Below are positions 8,820 to 18,582 of a stretch of DNA of 64,000 nucleotides, piece by piece (position 1 is the stretch's first letter; each line of letters opens with the position of its first letter). A model generated the notes under the pieces. It was not told the DNA's origin. It did no database searches and saw nothing but the letters and a program-made list of their open reading frames with translations. The stretch spans positions 83,158 to 147,157 of the forward strand of contig CAZYZX010000010.1 of the NCBI GenBank assembly GCA_964652025.1. The letters run 5' to 3'. This stretch comes from JAEXOD01 sp964652025. Lineage in GTDB: Bacteria > Bacteroidota > Ignavibacteria > Ignavibacteriales > Melioribacteraceae. A program made the position numbers and the translations under genes.

Positions 8820-10868
8820 ATGAAAAAGATATTAGTTATGATTATATTAGGATACTCGTGTATTTTTTCTCAGCAGTATAAGGCGGTGCTATTTGTTGGT
8901 AGTGGGCTTTCATCTCAAGAAAAATTAACGGCAATGGCATTAATTGGTATAGCTAATAGAGATAGTGCTCGTGTTTTTATGTATAATATGTACGAAACTT
9001 GGAGCTATACACAAACAGATGAAAAATGGTCTCAAATATACATTCAAAAAGGGAATGTTAGATTTGATACTATTAGAACAGTTGCAGCACTAATAAATAG
9101 ATTTAGATATTTAATAAACGGGGGTATAACATACGCACCAAACAGAATTTTTGGTAATTTTACGGGACAATCTTTTATGTGGCAAGGTGAATATGCCGCA
9201 CTTATTGGTGGCTTAACAGATAGATTACCCGTAACAACTTCTCAAGCTATAGCGTATAATCTTAATATTGCAGATTCTGTTTTATTGGTAGATTATTTTG
9301 ATGGTGACGAACCTGTAAAAGTACCGGGTAAATTAGAATTAACATCGCATGCTTGGAATAATGCGGCACTATCTGAAGAAAATAAATATTTAACAATTTT
9401 AAATTGGGGCATACAATATTTATTACCAAGGTGTAACCCAGAAAAATTTTACATAAGAGAAATTACAGATTTTGCAATTAAATACAGAATGTTTCAAGTT
9501 AACTTAGCAGGGACTGATGATTTAGATTTAAACAGTATGCCCACAGCTCGCGCCGATGTTTTAGAAAACACATTAAATTACTTAAAGCAAAAAAATAATG
9601 GCAAAATTTTTAATATTTATGGTTGGATACACCCGGAACCGATGAACCAATGGTTCGCTTTTTTTGGCTCTGCATTTCACGAAACGCTTTTAGGTAACTT
9701 ATCTTGGCATTCTTCTTTTCCTGTAGCAGAAAGGGAATATAAACCTGCTGCTATGGTTAACCCAGATACTATAAATTTAGATCCAAATAAAAGATACATT
9801 ACTTTTATTGGTACAGAAGGGGATGCAGGGAATTGGGTTATTGGTTTGCAATCTGGCGCTTGGCTTTCTAGTGCACGCGGGTCTGTGCCTGTAAATTGGG
9901 GTTGGAATTTACATTTGTTCGATTTATGCCCATTTATTGCGTCTTATTATTTTGATACTGCTACGCCTAACGATGGTTTTATTAGTGTTACGTCTCCACT
10001 TGGTTATGTTTATCCAGATTTGTGGGGCGATGAAGTTTTACCCGATGCAATTAGCAAAACCAGAGCTTTAATGCAAAAGTTTAATATGAAAGAAATTTAT
10101 GCTTATAAACATTATGCTGGTAGTGGTACTATGGTTTATAGAGGTAAAACAATTAGTAATAGTTTTAACTTTTTAAGGCTTGCAAACTTTCAAAATGCTA
10201 TAAACACAACTTTAACAATGCTTTTTGACCCACAATTAAATTCCCAAGTGCCAACAATTAGATATAATGCTTTAATGTTTAGCCACACGGGTGATGGTAG
10301 TTTTTATGGAGATGCTAGTAATTTGGATAATATGGCAAATAGAATTATTAATAAGTTAAAAACGCAAAACAAGCCGGCATTTTTATTAGCGGGATACCAA
10401 CGTTTAAGACAAGATGATTTTGCAAACAGAACCGACCCAGGTAATAGCGATATATCTATTCCTCGATTACTTCAAGTTGTAAATAAAATTAAAGCAGATC
10501 CTGTTGTAGGACAATCTACAGAAGTAGTTACTATTGAAAAAATGGCAATTTTAATGCGTAAATATATGGGCTTAAGTGATGTAGAAGAAAATTCGCTAAA
10601 TCCAAAAAGTATTGTATTAAATCAAAATTACCCAAATCCTTTTAATCCAACCACAATAATTAGCTTTTATTTACCTAATAGCGGTAACGTTACGCTAAAA
10701 GTATACGATATTTTAGGAAAAGAAGTTGCAACTATTATTGATGAATATTTAAATAATGGATATTATGAGAGAATTTTTTATGCAAATAATTTAAGTAGCG
10801 GTGTTTATTTTTATAAAATTAGTTGTAATAGCTTTACTGATACTAAAAAAATGATTTTAGTAAAATAA
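8820..10868 (+). CDS. secreted GxGYxYP-like protein with type IX sorting tail
   Basis: A 682-residue protein with an N-terminal signal peptide (MKKILVMIILGYSCIFSQ). The body resembles the GxGYxYP family of putative glycoside hydrolases: an N-terminal domain around ALIGIANRDSARVFM, and TSPLGYVYPDLWGD, which carries the G-Y-x-Y-P core with Leu in place of the expected second-position residue. Residues 600-682 form a typical type IX secretion tail, with NYPNPFNPTT, VYDILGKEVAT, LSSGVYFYKI and a final KKMILVK. The protein should be exported and anchored at or released from the outer surface. GGAG lies five bases before the ATG, directly after the restriction endonuclease stop. A role in glycan processing is inferred from the family name only. 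Confidence 0.7.
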   Translation: MKKILVMIILGYSCIFSQQYKAVLFVGSGLSSQEKLTAMALIGIANRDSARVFMYNMYETWSYTQTDEKWSQIYIQKGNVRFDTIRTVAALINRFRYLINGGITYAPNRIFGNFTGQSFMWQGEYAALIGGLTDRLPVTTSQAIAYNLNIADSVLLVDYFDGDEPVKVPGKLELTSHAWNNAALSEENKYLTILNWGIQYLLPRCNPEKFYIREITDFAIKYRMFQVNLAGTDDLDLNSMPTARADVLENTLNYLKQKNNGKIFNIYGWIHPEPMNQWFAFFGSAFHETLLGNLSWHSSFPVAEREYKPAAMVNPDTINLDPNKRYITFIGTEGDAGNWVIGLQSGAWLSSARGSVPVNWGWNLHLFDLCPFIASYYFDTATPNDGFISVTSPLGYVYPDLWGDEVLPDAISKTRALMQKFNMKEIYAYKHYAGSGTMVYRGKTISNSFNFLRLANFQNAINTTLTMLFDPQLNSQVPTIRYNALMFSHTGDGSFYGDASNLDNMANRIINKLKTQNKPAFLLAGYQRLRQDDFANRTDPGNSDISIPRLLQVVNKIKADPVVGQSTEVVTIEKMAILMRKYMGLSDVEENSLNPKSIVLNQNYPNPFNPTTIISFYLPNSGNVTLKVYDILGKEVATIIDEYLNNGYYERIFYANNLSSGVYFYKISCNSFTDTKKMILVK

Positions 10869-10986
10869 AATCAATTAAATATTAAAATTTTTTTATTTAT
10901 TACTTGTATAAAATTAAATATAAAACTAAATTATAAAGTAAAATAAATAATAATTGCTTATCGAAAAAAATATACAATTTAATAAT

Positions 10987-13900
10987 ATGCTTACAAAAAT
11001 AATTCAAAAAAGATATTTTTATCTTTGTTTGTTAACCTTATTAATTTTAATTACACAGGTTACATATGGGCAAAGAGGAAAAATAAGCGGAGTAGTTACA
11101 GATTTTAATACCAAAGAGCCACTGGTAGGAGTAAACGTATATATTGTAGGTACAACAATAGGCTCTACAACAGATGCAGATGGTAAATACGTAATATTAA
11201 ACGTATTACCGGGTAATTACTCTGTTGCTGCAAGTATGGTAGGTTATGGCAAGTTGGTTTATAGTGATGTACAGGTGTTTATAGACCGAACAACTGAGCT
11301 AAATTTTAAGCTTAAAGATGAATCTGTGCAAATGGAACAAGTGGTTATTGTTGCAGAAAAGCCAAAAATTGTTAAAGACCAAACAAGCAGCGCAACCACA
11401 ATAGATGATATACAGCTAAAAAGCGCCCCAATAGAAGGCTTGCGTGGTGCATTAGATTTAACCGCTTCGTTTCAAAAAAATGAAAAGGGAGATTACACTG
11501 TCCGCGGTAGTGGTACTTACGAAGTTAAATTCCAAATTAATGGAGTAGACCAACAAACTACAAATACAAGTATACCAGGTTATGGTGGAGCAGATAAAGC
11601 TAATAATAGTTGGAAATATGATGTTAACCCATTAGGTGTTCAACAAATTCAGCTTATAAGTGGTGGTTTTTCTGCAGAGTATGGAAATGCTCAAGCGGGT
11701 GTTGTTAAAGTTGTATTAAAAGAAGGGGATAGCAAAATAAAAGGGGAAGCAAGGATGGAATACCGTCCTGCTGGCTTATACCATTATGGCAAATATGTTT
11801 ATTCTACTGATAATTTTGAATGGAAAAAATGGGGTGATATAAATAATTGGTATGCAAATCAAAAAAATGTTATAAAAGATATAAGCCCTTATCTTTACAA
11901 TAGGCTATATGTTCAAAATAACGCAACTGCTGCAGATAGCCAAAGAGCTAAAGATGAAATTGCATGGGCATATGGTGTTTGGCTTAAAAATCATACACCA
12001 AGCGAAGATAACCCTTTAGGCGTTTACGATTATAGAAATCATATTTATACACGTTATATGGTTGGCTTTGGTGGACCGTTAGGTACAAATCCAGAGTTAT
12101 TAAAATTTTATTTTTCTGGTGAGTATAGAAAAAATCCAACTCGTTTACCTACCAGTGAAAAAGACCAAATTTACCAGAATTATATCTTAAATTTAACTTA
12201 TAAACCTGTTCCAGAACATAAATTTAGATTTATGGGTAGTTTCCAAAAATATAAAGGTGGTTTATTTAGCGGTTCATCTGATATTAGGTGGAGTGGTTTA
12301 TCTAATACATCAGAATCATCTAAGTATGCAGTTTATCAAGACCCAATTAGAACTGAACAGACTGTAGCACAAAGTTTAAATTGGGTTTATACAATTAACA
12401 CAAACTCGTTTTTTGAAACTAATATAGCTCATCAAAATGAAGTTTATCAATTGCCTTATATTTACATCCCGGGCTTTAATAGTTCTGTAGATAGATTAGA
12501 CAGCCTTGCAGACCCACGCGGTACTATATTAAAAAGTGGTATTTGGTGGGATCATGATTACTTTTTAAGACTTGATGCTGCGAGCACTAATTTTTACCAA
12601 GATTATAGAGCAGAAAACTACAGCATTACAATTGATTACACAAACCAAATTTTAAAGACAAATTTATTAAAAGCTGGATTTAGATTTTATTATTGGGATA
12701 TTTTTAATAATGGTGTAGCTTATAGTTTTAGAACTAATAGTTATGTTGCCCATTATGGCGTAGCAGAGTATTATAAGGCTTATCCATATAATTATGCTTT
12801 TTATATTCAAGATAAAATGGAATATGAAGGGATGGTTGCAAACTTGGGTGTAAGATTTGAAGCTTATAACTTTCAATCTAATAAACCATATGATAGATTT
12901 AATCCATTTTACCCAGGTACAGAAAGACCAGGCGTATATGGAGACCCGAGAACTATACCATCTAAAACGCAATATGTAGTTTTACCGCGCGTTGGTGTAT
13001 CTTTCCCAATTGGAGAAAACACAGCTTTTAGAATTCAGTACGGGCATTTTGCTTCTATGCCAATTTTTACTCAAGCACTTACAACTAAAACTTACCGCGG
13101 TTGGAGTGCACTTGGTAACCCAGACCTTGAACCTAAAAAGACAATTAATTACGAGTTTGGTATTCAACAAGTTATAGATGAAAACCATCGTATTGATATT
13201 GCTATTTATTATAATGATAGAGTATCCCAAATAGGTATACAAGATGTTGCAGCTTTAACGGGTGATTTACGATATTTTTCTGCATTTAATAATAATAACG
13301 AACCTTTGTATTTATATCAATCTTTTGAAAATAATAGATTTGGTTCTACAATAGGAATTGAAGCAACGTTTGAAAAAGTTAGTATTGGGAATTGGTCTTA
13401 TAGATTAAGTTATAACTTATCTCAAACTACCGAAGGGCGATATGGCTATGCGGTGTTGTATCCAGATAACTCCCGCAACTATGCATTGCGTAGCACTACG
13501 GGCGAGTTTTTATCACCATACGATAGAACTCATAGCTTTAGAGGATTATTACAATACTCACTTAAATCTGGTGAAGGTATTGAAATTTTTGGGTTTAAAC
13601 CTTTTGAAAATTCAGTTTTTGGTCTTTCTTACACTGTTCAAAGTGGTTTACCATTTACATACGTAACAGATTTTGATTTGAAAGATATTAGTTATAATAG
13701 AAGATATCCATTAGAATCTAATTTTGATTTTAATTTTAATAAAGATATCTATTTTTCCGGCGTTAAATTAATAATTGGCTTAAGGGTAATGAATTTATTT
13801 AATAATAAGTGGTTAACACCAATGGATAGCCAATCTGACCAACAAGATAAAATTGCTTGGGTAGAGTATGGTGTAACAATGGATAACCCAGTGGATAACC

Positions 13901-13989
13901 CTACTAAACGTAGTTATTTACTTTACCCATTTAGAACATATAAAAATACACCAACACAGTTTATATTTACTGTTGGACTTGGTTTTTGA
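10987..13989 (+). CDS. TonB-dependent receptor with carboxypeptidase-like regulatory domain
   Basis: A 1000-residue outer-membrane protein. ATG 10987 gives a normal signal peptide ending near YGQ; a TTG at 10954 would add 11 residues in front of it and is rejected. Residues 35-115 form a carboxypeptidase-D-like beta-sandwich (GVVTDFNTKEPLVGVNVYI, then GTTIGSTTDADGKY). A plug domain follows, with VRGSGTYEVKFQINGVD and ISGGFSAEYGNAQAGVV, and then a long beta-barrel. The last residue is Phe, as expected for barrel assembly. No SusD homologue follows, unlike Bacteroidota glycan-uptake loci. The downstream secreted protein and PorV-like barrel, 24 nt and further on, suggest one operon. The ligand is unknown. 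Confidence 0.85.
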   Translation: MLTKIIQKRYFYLCLLTLLILITQVTYGQRGKISGVVTDFNTKEPLVGVNVYIVGTTIGSTTDADGKYVILNVLPGNYSVAASMVGYGKLVYSDVQVFIDRTTELNFKLKDESVQMEQVVIVAEKPKIVKDQTSSATTIDDIQLKSAPIEGLRGALDLTASFQKNEKGDYTVRGSGTYEVKFQINGVDQQTTNTSIPGYGGADKANNSWKYDVNPLGVQQIQLISGGFSAEYGNAQAGVVKVVLKEGDSKIKGEARMEYRPAGLYHYGKYVYSTDNFEWKKWGDINNWYANQKNVIKDISPYLYNRLYVQNNATAADSQRAKDEIAWAYGVWLKNHTPSEDNPLGVYDYRNHIYTRYMVGFGGPLGTNPELLKFYFSGEYRKNPTRLPTSEKDQIYQNYILNLTYKPVPEHKFRFMGSFQKYKGGLFSGSSDIRWSGLSNTSESSKYAVYQDPIRTEQTVAQSLNWVYTINTNSFFETNIAHQNEVYQLPYIYIPGFNSSVDRLDSLADPRGTILKSGIWWDHDYFLRLDAASTNFYQDYRAENYSITIDYTNQILKTNLLKAGFRFYYWDIFNNGVAYSFRTNSYVAHYGVAEYYKAYPYNYAFYIQDKMEYEGMVANLGVRFEAYNFQSNKPYDRFNPFYPGTERPGVYGDPRTIPSKTQYVVLPRVGVSFPIGENTAFRIQYGHFASMPIFTQALTTKTYRGWSALGNPDLEPKKTINYEFGIQQVIDENHRIDIAIYYNDRVSQIGIQDVAALTGDLRYFSAFNNNNEPLYLYQSFENNRFGSTIGIEATFEKVSIGNWSYRLSYNLSQTTEGRYGYAVLYPDNSRNYALRSTTGEFLSPYDRTHSFRGLLQYSLKSGEGIEIFGFKPFENSVFGLSYTVQSGLPFTYVTDFDLKDISYNRRYPLESNFDFNFNKDIYFSGVKLIIGLRVMNLFNNKWLTPMDSQSDQQDKIAWVEYGVTMDNPVDNPTKRSYLLYPFRTYKNTPTQFIFTVGLGF

Positions 13990-14013
13990 TAACAATTTGG
14001 ATAATTAAAGTTT

Positions 14014-16050
14014 ATGAAAGCAAAATTGTTTATAAAATTAACTTTAGTAATTTATTTAATTATTAGTGTAAAAATATTCAGTCAGCAAGATATAGAATCG
14101 CCATTATTAGTATTTAATCGTGGGCAGCTATGGCAAAGCGTTTATTTAGGAAAAGTTGGACCGAGCACATATAACAATTGGCGTCGCTTAGGAATTGGTT
14201 TAGATTGGCCAGGCTTTGACCCAAGCTTAGTTAAAGAAGACTTAGGAGGTGCACCATCTTACTTAGTGGCTGGTGGTTTTTGGATTGGCTGTAAAAAATC
14301 TGCTGATAGTGTGCTTGCAGTAGAAGATTGGTCGATTTATGCTGGCTCTATTGGTGTAGAAGTTTCATCCAAGTATATTGTTAAAAAGCATAAAAAGATT
14401 ATAAACCATGGAATGACCAAGATTAAAAATGGTGGAGATGAAATAATAGAAACCGTTTGGGAATATAATCCACAATATCAAAGCCAATATGATTTAGAAA
14501 GACAATTACCGTTGCGTGTTACAAGAACATCCCATCAATGGAATGGGAGCAAAAGAGAAGAAAATTACATAATACATAAATATGTGTTTAAAAATATTAG
14601 TAATGAAATTAAAGCAAATTATCCAAACCGCAAAGTAGTGGATACACTATTTAATTTTATTGCTATGTTAAATTATGGAATGCATGCAAATTCCCGTTCG
14701 TGGTCGGTATTATTCCCCACTTATAGTGCGGGTGCACGCAATACGTGGTTTTTTTATGACCCATCTAAAAAGATGATATGGGGACGTGCGGGCGATTTTT
14801 TAGATACGCCAGCAAATGATGGTGAATATGGTTGGTCTGCAACACAAGGTCAAATAATAAACGGAAAGCCAACAGGTGAGTGGCTTGCACCCGGTTTTGT
14901 TGGTTTTAGATTACTTTACAGCTCGCCTAATAATAGTAATCAGGCATCTTTTGTTAAAGGTTATGGCTGGTCTGCTGGGGATAATTTACAAGATTTATCT
15001 GGTCCGATGACAGGTAAAGGTACAGCGGAAGCAAGATATAGTGTATTAGAAAATGTTTCTTTAGCAAACAACTTTGTTAATAGTCCTAGCGACCAAACAT
15101 TTATGCGCCGTAGCCGTATGTGGTCTTTAATGTCATTCGGTGATTGGAACATTGTCCCCGGTGATTCTATTGTTATTGTTTATAGCGAAATGGTTGATGG
15201 TGCCGATTATAAATTTGCACTACAAAATAATATTGCTAATATTTCCGCAGGATACACTATTTTTGATGCAACTGCCGTTAAATCTAAAACAACTTTTGAT
15301 GATAATTTTAACCATCCAGATCCACCGGTTGCACCAGAATTTGCGGTTGATTATTACCGCGAAAAGCAAGTTGTGGCAAATGTTATTACTTGGGGAAACG
15401 AAACCGAAAGCATGCCTGACCCTGATGATGGGACTTATGATTTAGAATTTTATAACTTATATAAGTCTAACTATTTACCAATTGGTCCTTGGGAGCTTAT
15501 AGCTAAAATTAGAAAAGGCGATGTAAACTTTTTTAATTCTGCTACAGGTAAATATGTTTATGTAGATAGTGCGGTAACAGTGGGCGCTGGTTATTACTAT
15601 GCATTAACCGTAAGCGATACAGGGAAACCATTTTGGAATATTAACCCAGCTAGAGTATTTCCAGAAACTAAGAGCGTAAAGGTGCCACCATTAGAATCAT
15701 CAATTTTTGCTAATAGGATGGTTACGCCATTTACTGCTACCTTAAGCCCTGTTAATAATGTAAATAATGTTTTGGTTGTACCTAACCCTTATGTAATTGG
15801 AGAAGGTTACAGCTTACCCGGTGAAGGGGATAAAATACAGTTTGTTAATATTCCTAATCCTTGTACAATAAGAATTTATACATTGCGAGGGGACTTGGTA
15901 AAAACTATAAAAGTAGAAGAAGGACAGGGTGCTATAGCGTCTTGGGACCAAGTAACAGATTTTGGGCAATTTGTGGAAAGTGGAATTTATTTATTTCATG
16001 TAGATAGCCCAGTTGGTACTAAAGTAGGTAAATTTGCTATTGTAAGATAA
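14014..16050 (+). CDS. large secreted protein of unknown function encoded after the TonB receptor
   Basis: A 678-residue protein with a signal peptide ending near IFSQQ. I do not recognise the N-terminal 450 residues; they are rich in Trp and Tyr and look like beta-structure. Residues around 460-540 resemble a fibronectin-type sandwich (FYNLYKSNYLPIGPWELIAK). The last 90 residues, from VVPNPYVIGEGY to GTKVGKFAIVR and including SGIYLFHV, look like a diverged FlgD/type IX-tail sandwich without the NYPNPFNP opening. The gene sits 24 nt after the TonB receptor and 29 nt before a PorV/PorQ gene. A surface partner of the receptor is a reasonable inference, but no biochemical role can be read from the sequence. 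Confidence 0.75.
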   Translation: MKAKLFIKLTLVIYLIISVKIFSQQDIESPLLVFNRGQLWQSVYLGKVGPSTYNNWRRLGIGLDWPGFDPSLVKEDLGGAPSYLVAGGFWIGCKKSADSVLAVEDWSIYAGSIGVEVSSKYIVKKHKKIINHGMTKIKNGGDEIIETVWEYNPQYQSQYDLERQLPLRVTRTSHQWNGSKREENYIIHKYVFKNISNEIKANYPNRKVVDTLFNFIAMLNYGMHANSRSWSVLFPTYSAGARNTWFFYDPSKKMIWGRAGDFLDTPANDGEYGWSATQGQIINGKPTGEWLAPGFVGFRLLYSSPNNSNQASFVKGYGWSAGDNLQDLSGPMTGKGTAEARYSVLENVSLANNFVNSPSDQTFMRRSRMWSLMSFGDWNIVPGDSIVIVYSEMVDGADYKFALQNNIANISAGYTIFDATAVKSKTTFDDNFNHPDPPVAPEFAVDYYREKQVVANVITWGNETESMPDPDDGTYDLEFYNLYKSNYLPIGPWELIAKIRKGDVNFFNSATGKYVYVDSAVTVGAGYYYALTVSDTGKPFWNINPARVFPETKSVKVPPLESSIFANRMVTPFTATLSPVNNVNNVLVVPNPYVIGEGYSLPGEGDKIQFVNIPNPCTIRIYTLRGDLVKTIKVEEGQGAIASWDQVTDFGQFVESGIYLFHVDSPVGTKVGKFAIVR

Positions 16051-16079
16051 ATTATAACTAAAATGTAAATAAACTTTTT

Positions 16080-17036
16080 ATGAAGATGAATAAAAAAATA
16101 TTAATACTAATTTTAATGTTTAGTACTGTTCTAATGGGGCAGGAATTTAAGAAGAATGCAACAGCAGGATTTGTATTTTTAGAGCTGCCCGTCACCTCGC
16201 GTTCAGCAGGAATGGGGGAAAGCTCGATAGCACTTACAGATATGGAAGCATCGGGGCAATTTATTAATCCCGCTTGTTTAGGTTTTGGTTCTAGCACGCA
16301 TTCTTTTTCTATTTCTTATGGCAATTACTTGGCAGATATTAAACACTATGTTACTAGCTACAGTATAAATACAGATTTTGGTGTTTTTGGTATAGGCGCT
16401 ATAATGTTAGATTATGGTAAGATGCCAAGAACAAAAAAAATTGCTGGTCAAAGATTATATGAAGTTTTAGGAAATTTTGAAGCTAATAGTATAGCATTAG
16501 GAGTTAGTTACTCAAAACAATTAACCGATAAATTTTCCTTTGGTGTAACAGGTAAATATGTAAGGGAAAAAATAGATATTTATACAGCAAGTAATTATTT
16601 ATTTGATGGTGGTATACAATATTATACAGGTTTAAAAAGCCTGCGCATTGCTGCAACAATATCTAATTTTGGTGTAGATGCAAAGTTTATTAACGATAAA
16701 TTTAAAATGCCTGCAATGCTAAGGTTAGGCATGGCAGCAGAGCTATTAGGTGGATTTGACCAAGATTACAGACTAACATTAGCAACAGAAATGATACATC
16801 CAAATGACGGAAACGAAAGACTTAATGTTGGTACAGAAATATCTTATAAAAATATGATTGACTTGCGCGGTGGGTATAAATTCTTTTACGATGAAGAAAC
16901 ATTTAGCGTTGGTGTTGGCTTAAAGGTAAATGGCTTTTTAGATTCAGCTAATCCAATTTTAGTAGATTTTGCTTATTCTGACTATGGTAGATTAGGTAAT
17001 GTGCTTAGGTTTACTGTTATGATGGGGGTAAAATGA
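16080..17036 (+). CDS. PorV/PorQ family outer-membrane barrel protein
   Basis: A 318-residue protein with a signal peptide (MKMNKKILILILMFSTVLMG) and the family opening ELPVTSRSAGMGESSIAL, then INPACLGF, followed by alternating beta-strands to the C-terminus. PorV shuttles type IX cargo to its attachment machinery in Bacteroidota; related barrels are numerous in Ignavibacteria and are not all true PorV. The location behind a TonB receptor and a sandwich-tailed secreted protein suggests a barrel dedicated to that cargo. The downstream gene overlaps by 4 nt (ATGA), so the two are translationally coupled. A second ATG two codons in could also serve as the start. Confidence 0.75.
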   Translation: MKMNKKILILILMFSTVLMGQEFKKNATAGFVFLELPVTSRSAGMGESSIALTDMEASGQFINPACLGFGSSTHSFSISYGNYLADIKHYVTSYSINTDFGVFGIGAIMLDYGKMPRTKKIAGQRLYEVLGNFEANSIALGVSYSKQLTDKFSFGVTGKYVREKIDIYTASNYLFDGGIQYYTGLKSLRIAATISNFGVDAKFINDKFKMPAMLRLGMAAELLGGFDQDYRLTLATEMIHPNDGNERLNVGTEISYKNMIDLRGGYKFFYDEETFSVGVGLKVNGFLDSANPILVDFAYSDYGRLGNVLRFTVMMGVK

Positions 17037-17746
17037 AAAGATTAATTTTTATATCTCTGTTATTTGCTTATTCCATACTTTCTGCTCAAGTAGTTCGTTC
17101 GGTAGATATATCGGCAGAGTATAGTAAACCGGGTAAAAAACTTAGCACAATTACTAAAATAGATGGAGTTGGGGCAAATGTAAAAATTGCTTTCCCTATT
17201 TATAGACAAATTAGTTTAAATTTATTTGGTGGTTATACATTATATAACATTAACGAAGATAATGCTTTAGCTAACTGGCAATGGGAATTTTGGACACGTT
17301 ATAACGATTTTGTAAGGCAAACGCTTACTGATGCTGCTTATAAAAATTTTAATAGTCCCGTACAAAAGGCAGATTTGCTAAATATTGGTGTTTCAGCAGT
17401 TTACGACTACGTTCCGGTTGAAAAATTTCATATCAAACCAAATTTAGGTTTTGGTATTTATTTTTATACAAGAAGATTATTTATTGATGAAACATGGTCT
17501 AAATATTTTTCTACTTTAGATTATACATTCCAATATGAATTTAGAAACATTGCGCCTGAAAAAAATGGTAATACATTTTTTTATAGCGCAGGTGTAGATT
17601 TAAATTACGAAATTTTAGAAGGATTTTGGCTTTTTGGCTCGGTTAAATTTGCAAATGCTTTTAAATCCAAATATTCGTATGCTTTTAATATTATGCCATT
17701 TAAAAATACAGTAAACACAAACTTAGGTCTAACAATATTATACTAA
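17033..17746 (+). CDS. outer-membrane beta-barrel protein, unknown function
   Basis: A 237-residue protein with a signal peptide ending near LSAQ and a regular pattern of amphipathic beta-strands rich in Tyr, Phe and Asn. It ends in Leu-Tyr, which fits a barrel C-terminal strand. The start overlaps the upstream PorV-like gene by 4 nt. Strand-like segments such as FGGYTLYNI and NLGFGIYFYTRRL suggest a small 8-10 strand barrel. Nothing identifies a substrate. It is probably co-expressed with the TonB receptor unit. Confidence 0.6.
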   Translation: MKRLIFISLLFAYSILSAQVVRSVDISAEYSKPGKKLSTITKIDGVGANVKIAFPIYRQISLNLFGGYTLYNINEDNALANWQWEFWTRYNDFVRQTLTDAAYKNFNSPVQKADLLNIGVSAVYDYVPVEKFHIKPNLGFGIYFYTRRLFIDETWSKYFSTLDYTFQYEFRNIAPEKNGNTFFYSAGVDLNYEILEGFWLFGSVKFANAFKSKYSYAFNIMPFKNTVNTNLGLTILY

Positions 17747-17753
17747 ATTATAT

Positions 17754-18476
17754 ATGAAAAAGCTAATTATTTTAATATTTGTACTAACAACAGGATTTAT
17801 TTACTCGCAAAAACTAAATTTTGTTTCTTCTATAGAAGGTAACATGTATAAACCAATTGGTACATTGGGAGAAAGGTACACGTCTACTTTTGGTTTTGCT
17901 GTAAACTTTGGCAAAGAGGTATCCAAAAGCTGGGCATGGACTGGTAAACTGGAGTATTTTAAATTTGATAAACTTAATAAAGATAAAATGAAGACTATTC
18001 TAAAAGTTGCTGTTGGCTCTGGCACAGAAAGTTTTAATGTATCTTTAAGTGATTTAAATATGAGTTTAGAAATTGTTGGAGCATCTGCCAATGCCACTTA
18101 TAAAGCATTAAGTATTGGTAACTTAAATGCAAATTTAACATTTGGCTTTGGTATTTATAGATGGTATAGCCCAAGGGAAAAGTATACTTTATATTTTGAC
18201 CAAACTAATAAAACTTTTTTACGGGATACAACAGGTGCTACAGGTAGTTATAATAAAGTTTTAGACGTTCCATCTGTTTCGCAATCTGATTGGAGTGGTG
18301 GTTTTAACTTAGGTGTTAACTTAGATTATAATTTTACAGATGGTTTTTCTGCTTATGCTGGCGCAGATTATAAAGTTATTTTAGGTGAATTGTGGCAAGC
18401 ATTAGCATTAGATATGGAAAATGCAGCAGGATTTCAGATGTTAAACTTTAAATTTGGTGTTAAATATCAATTCTAA
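17754..18476 (+). CDS. outer-membrane beta-barrel protein, unknown function
   Basis: A 240-residue protein with a signal peptide (MKKLIILIFVLTTGFIYSQ) and barrel-like strands, ending in KYQF with a terminal Phe. It follows the preceding barrel gene by 7 nt and is the last gene before a strong intrinsic terminator at 18503-18532. The strands YKALSIGNLNANLTFGFGIY and NLDYNFTDGFSAYAGADYK have the porin-like alternation. It is similar in size and layout to its neighbour, so the two may be old duplicates, but I see no long identical stretch. Function is unknown. Confidence 0.6.
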   Translation: MKKLIILIFVLTTGFIYSQKLNFVSSIEGNMYKPIGTLGERYTSTFGFAVNFGKEVSKSWAWTGKLEYFKFDKLNKDKMKTILKVAVGSGTESFNVSLSDLNMSLEIVGASANATYKALSIGNLNANLTFGFGIYRWYSPREKYTLYFDQTNKTFLRDTTGATGSYNKVLDVPSVSQSDWSGGFNLGVNLDYNFTDGFSAYAGADYKVILGELWQALALDMENAAGFQMLNFKFGVKYQF

Positions 18477-18502
18477 TCTATTTTTTAACAAATTTTTTTA
18501 AA

Positions 18503-18532
18503 AAAAAGTCACTATTTTTCAGTGACTTTTTT
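18503..18532 (+). terminator. intrinsic terminator after the TonB/PorV operon
   Basis: The stem AAAAAGTCACT / AGTGACTTTTT encloses a 7-nt loop (ATTTTTC) and ends in a T-run. It lies 26 nt after the last barrel gene and closes the operon that began at about 10.9 kb. Confidence 0.85.
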
Positions 18533-18559
18533 GCTATTTAGTAACTTATAAATTATATT
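18531..18559 (+). promoter_or_regulatory. candidate sigma-70-like promoter for the GHL10 genes
   Basis: TTGCTA (18531-18536) and TATATT (18554-18559) are separated by 17 bp, directly after the upstream terminator and 24 nt before the next start codon, which has AGGAGA as ribosome-binding site. In such AT-rich DNA a chance match is quite likely. Confidence 0.3.
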
Positions 18560-18582
18560 ATTTTTAGAATTTAGGAGAAAAG

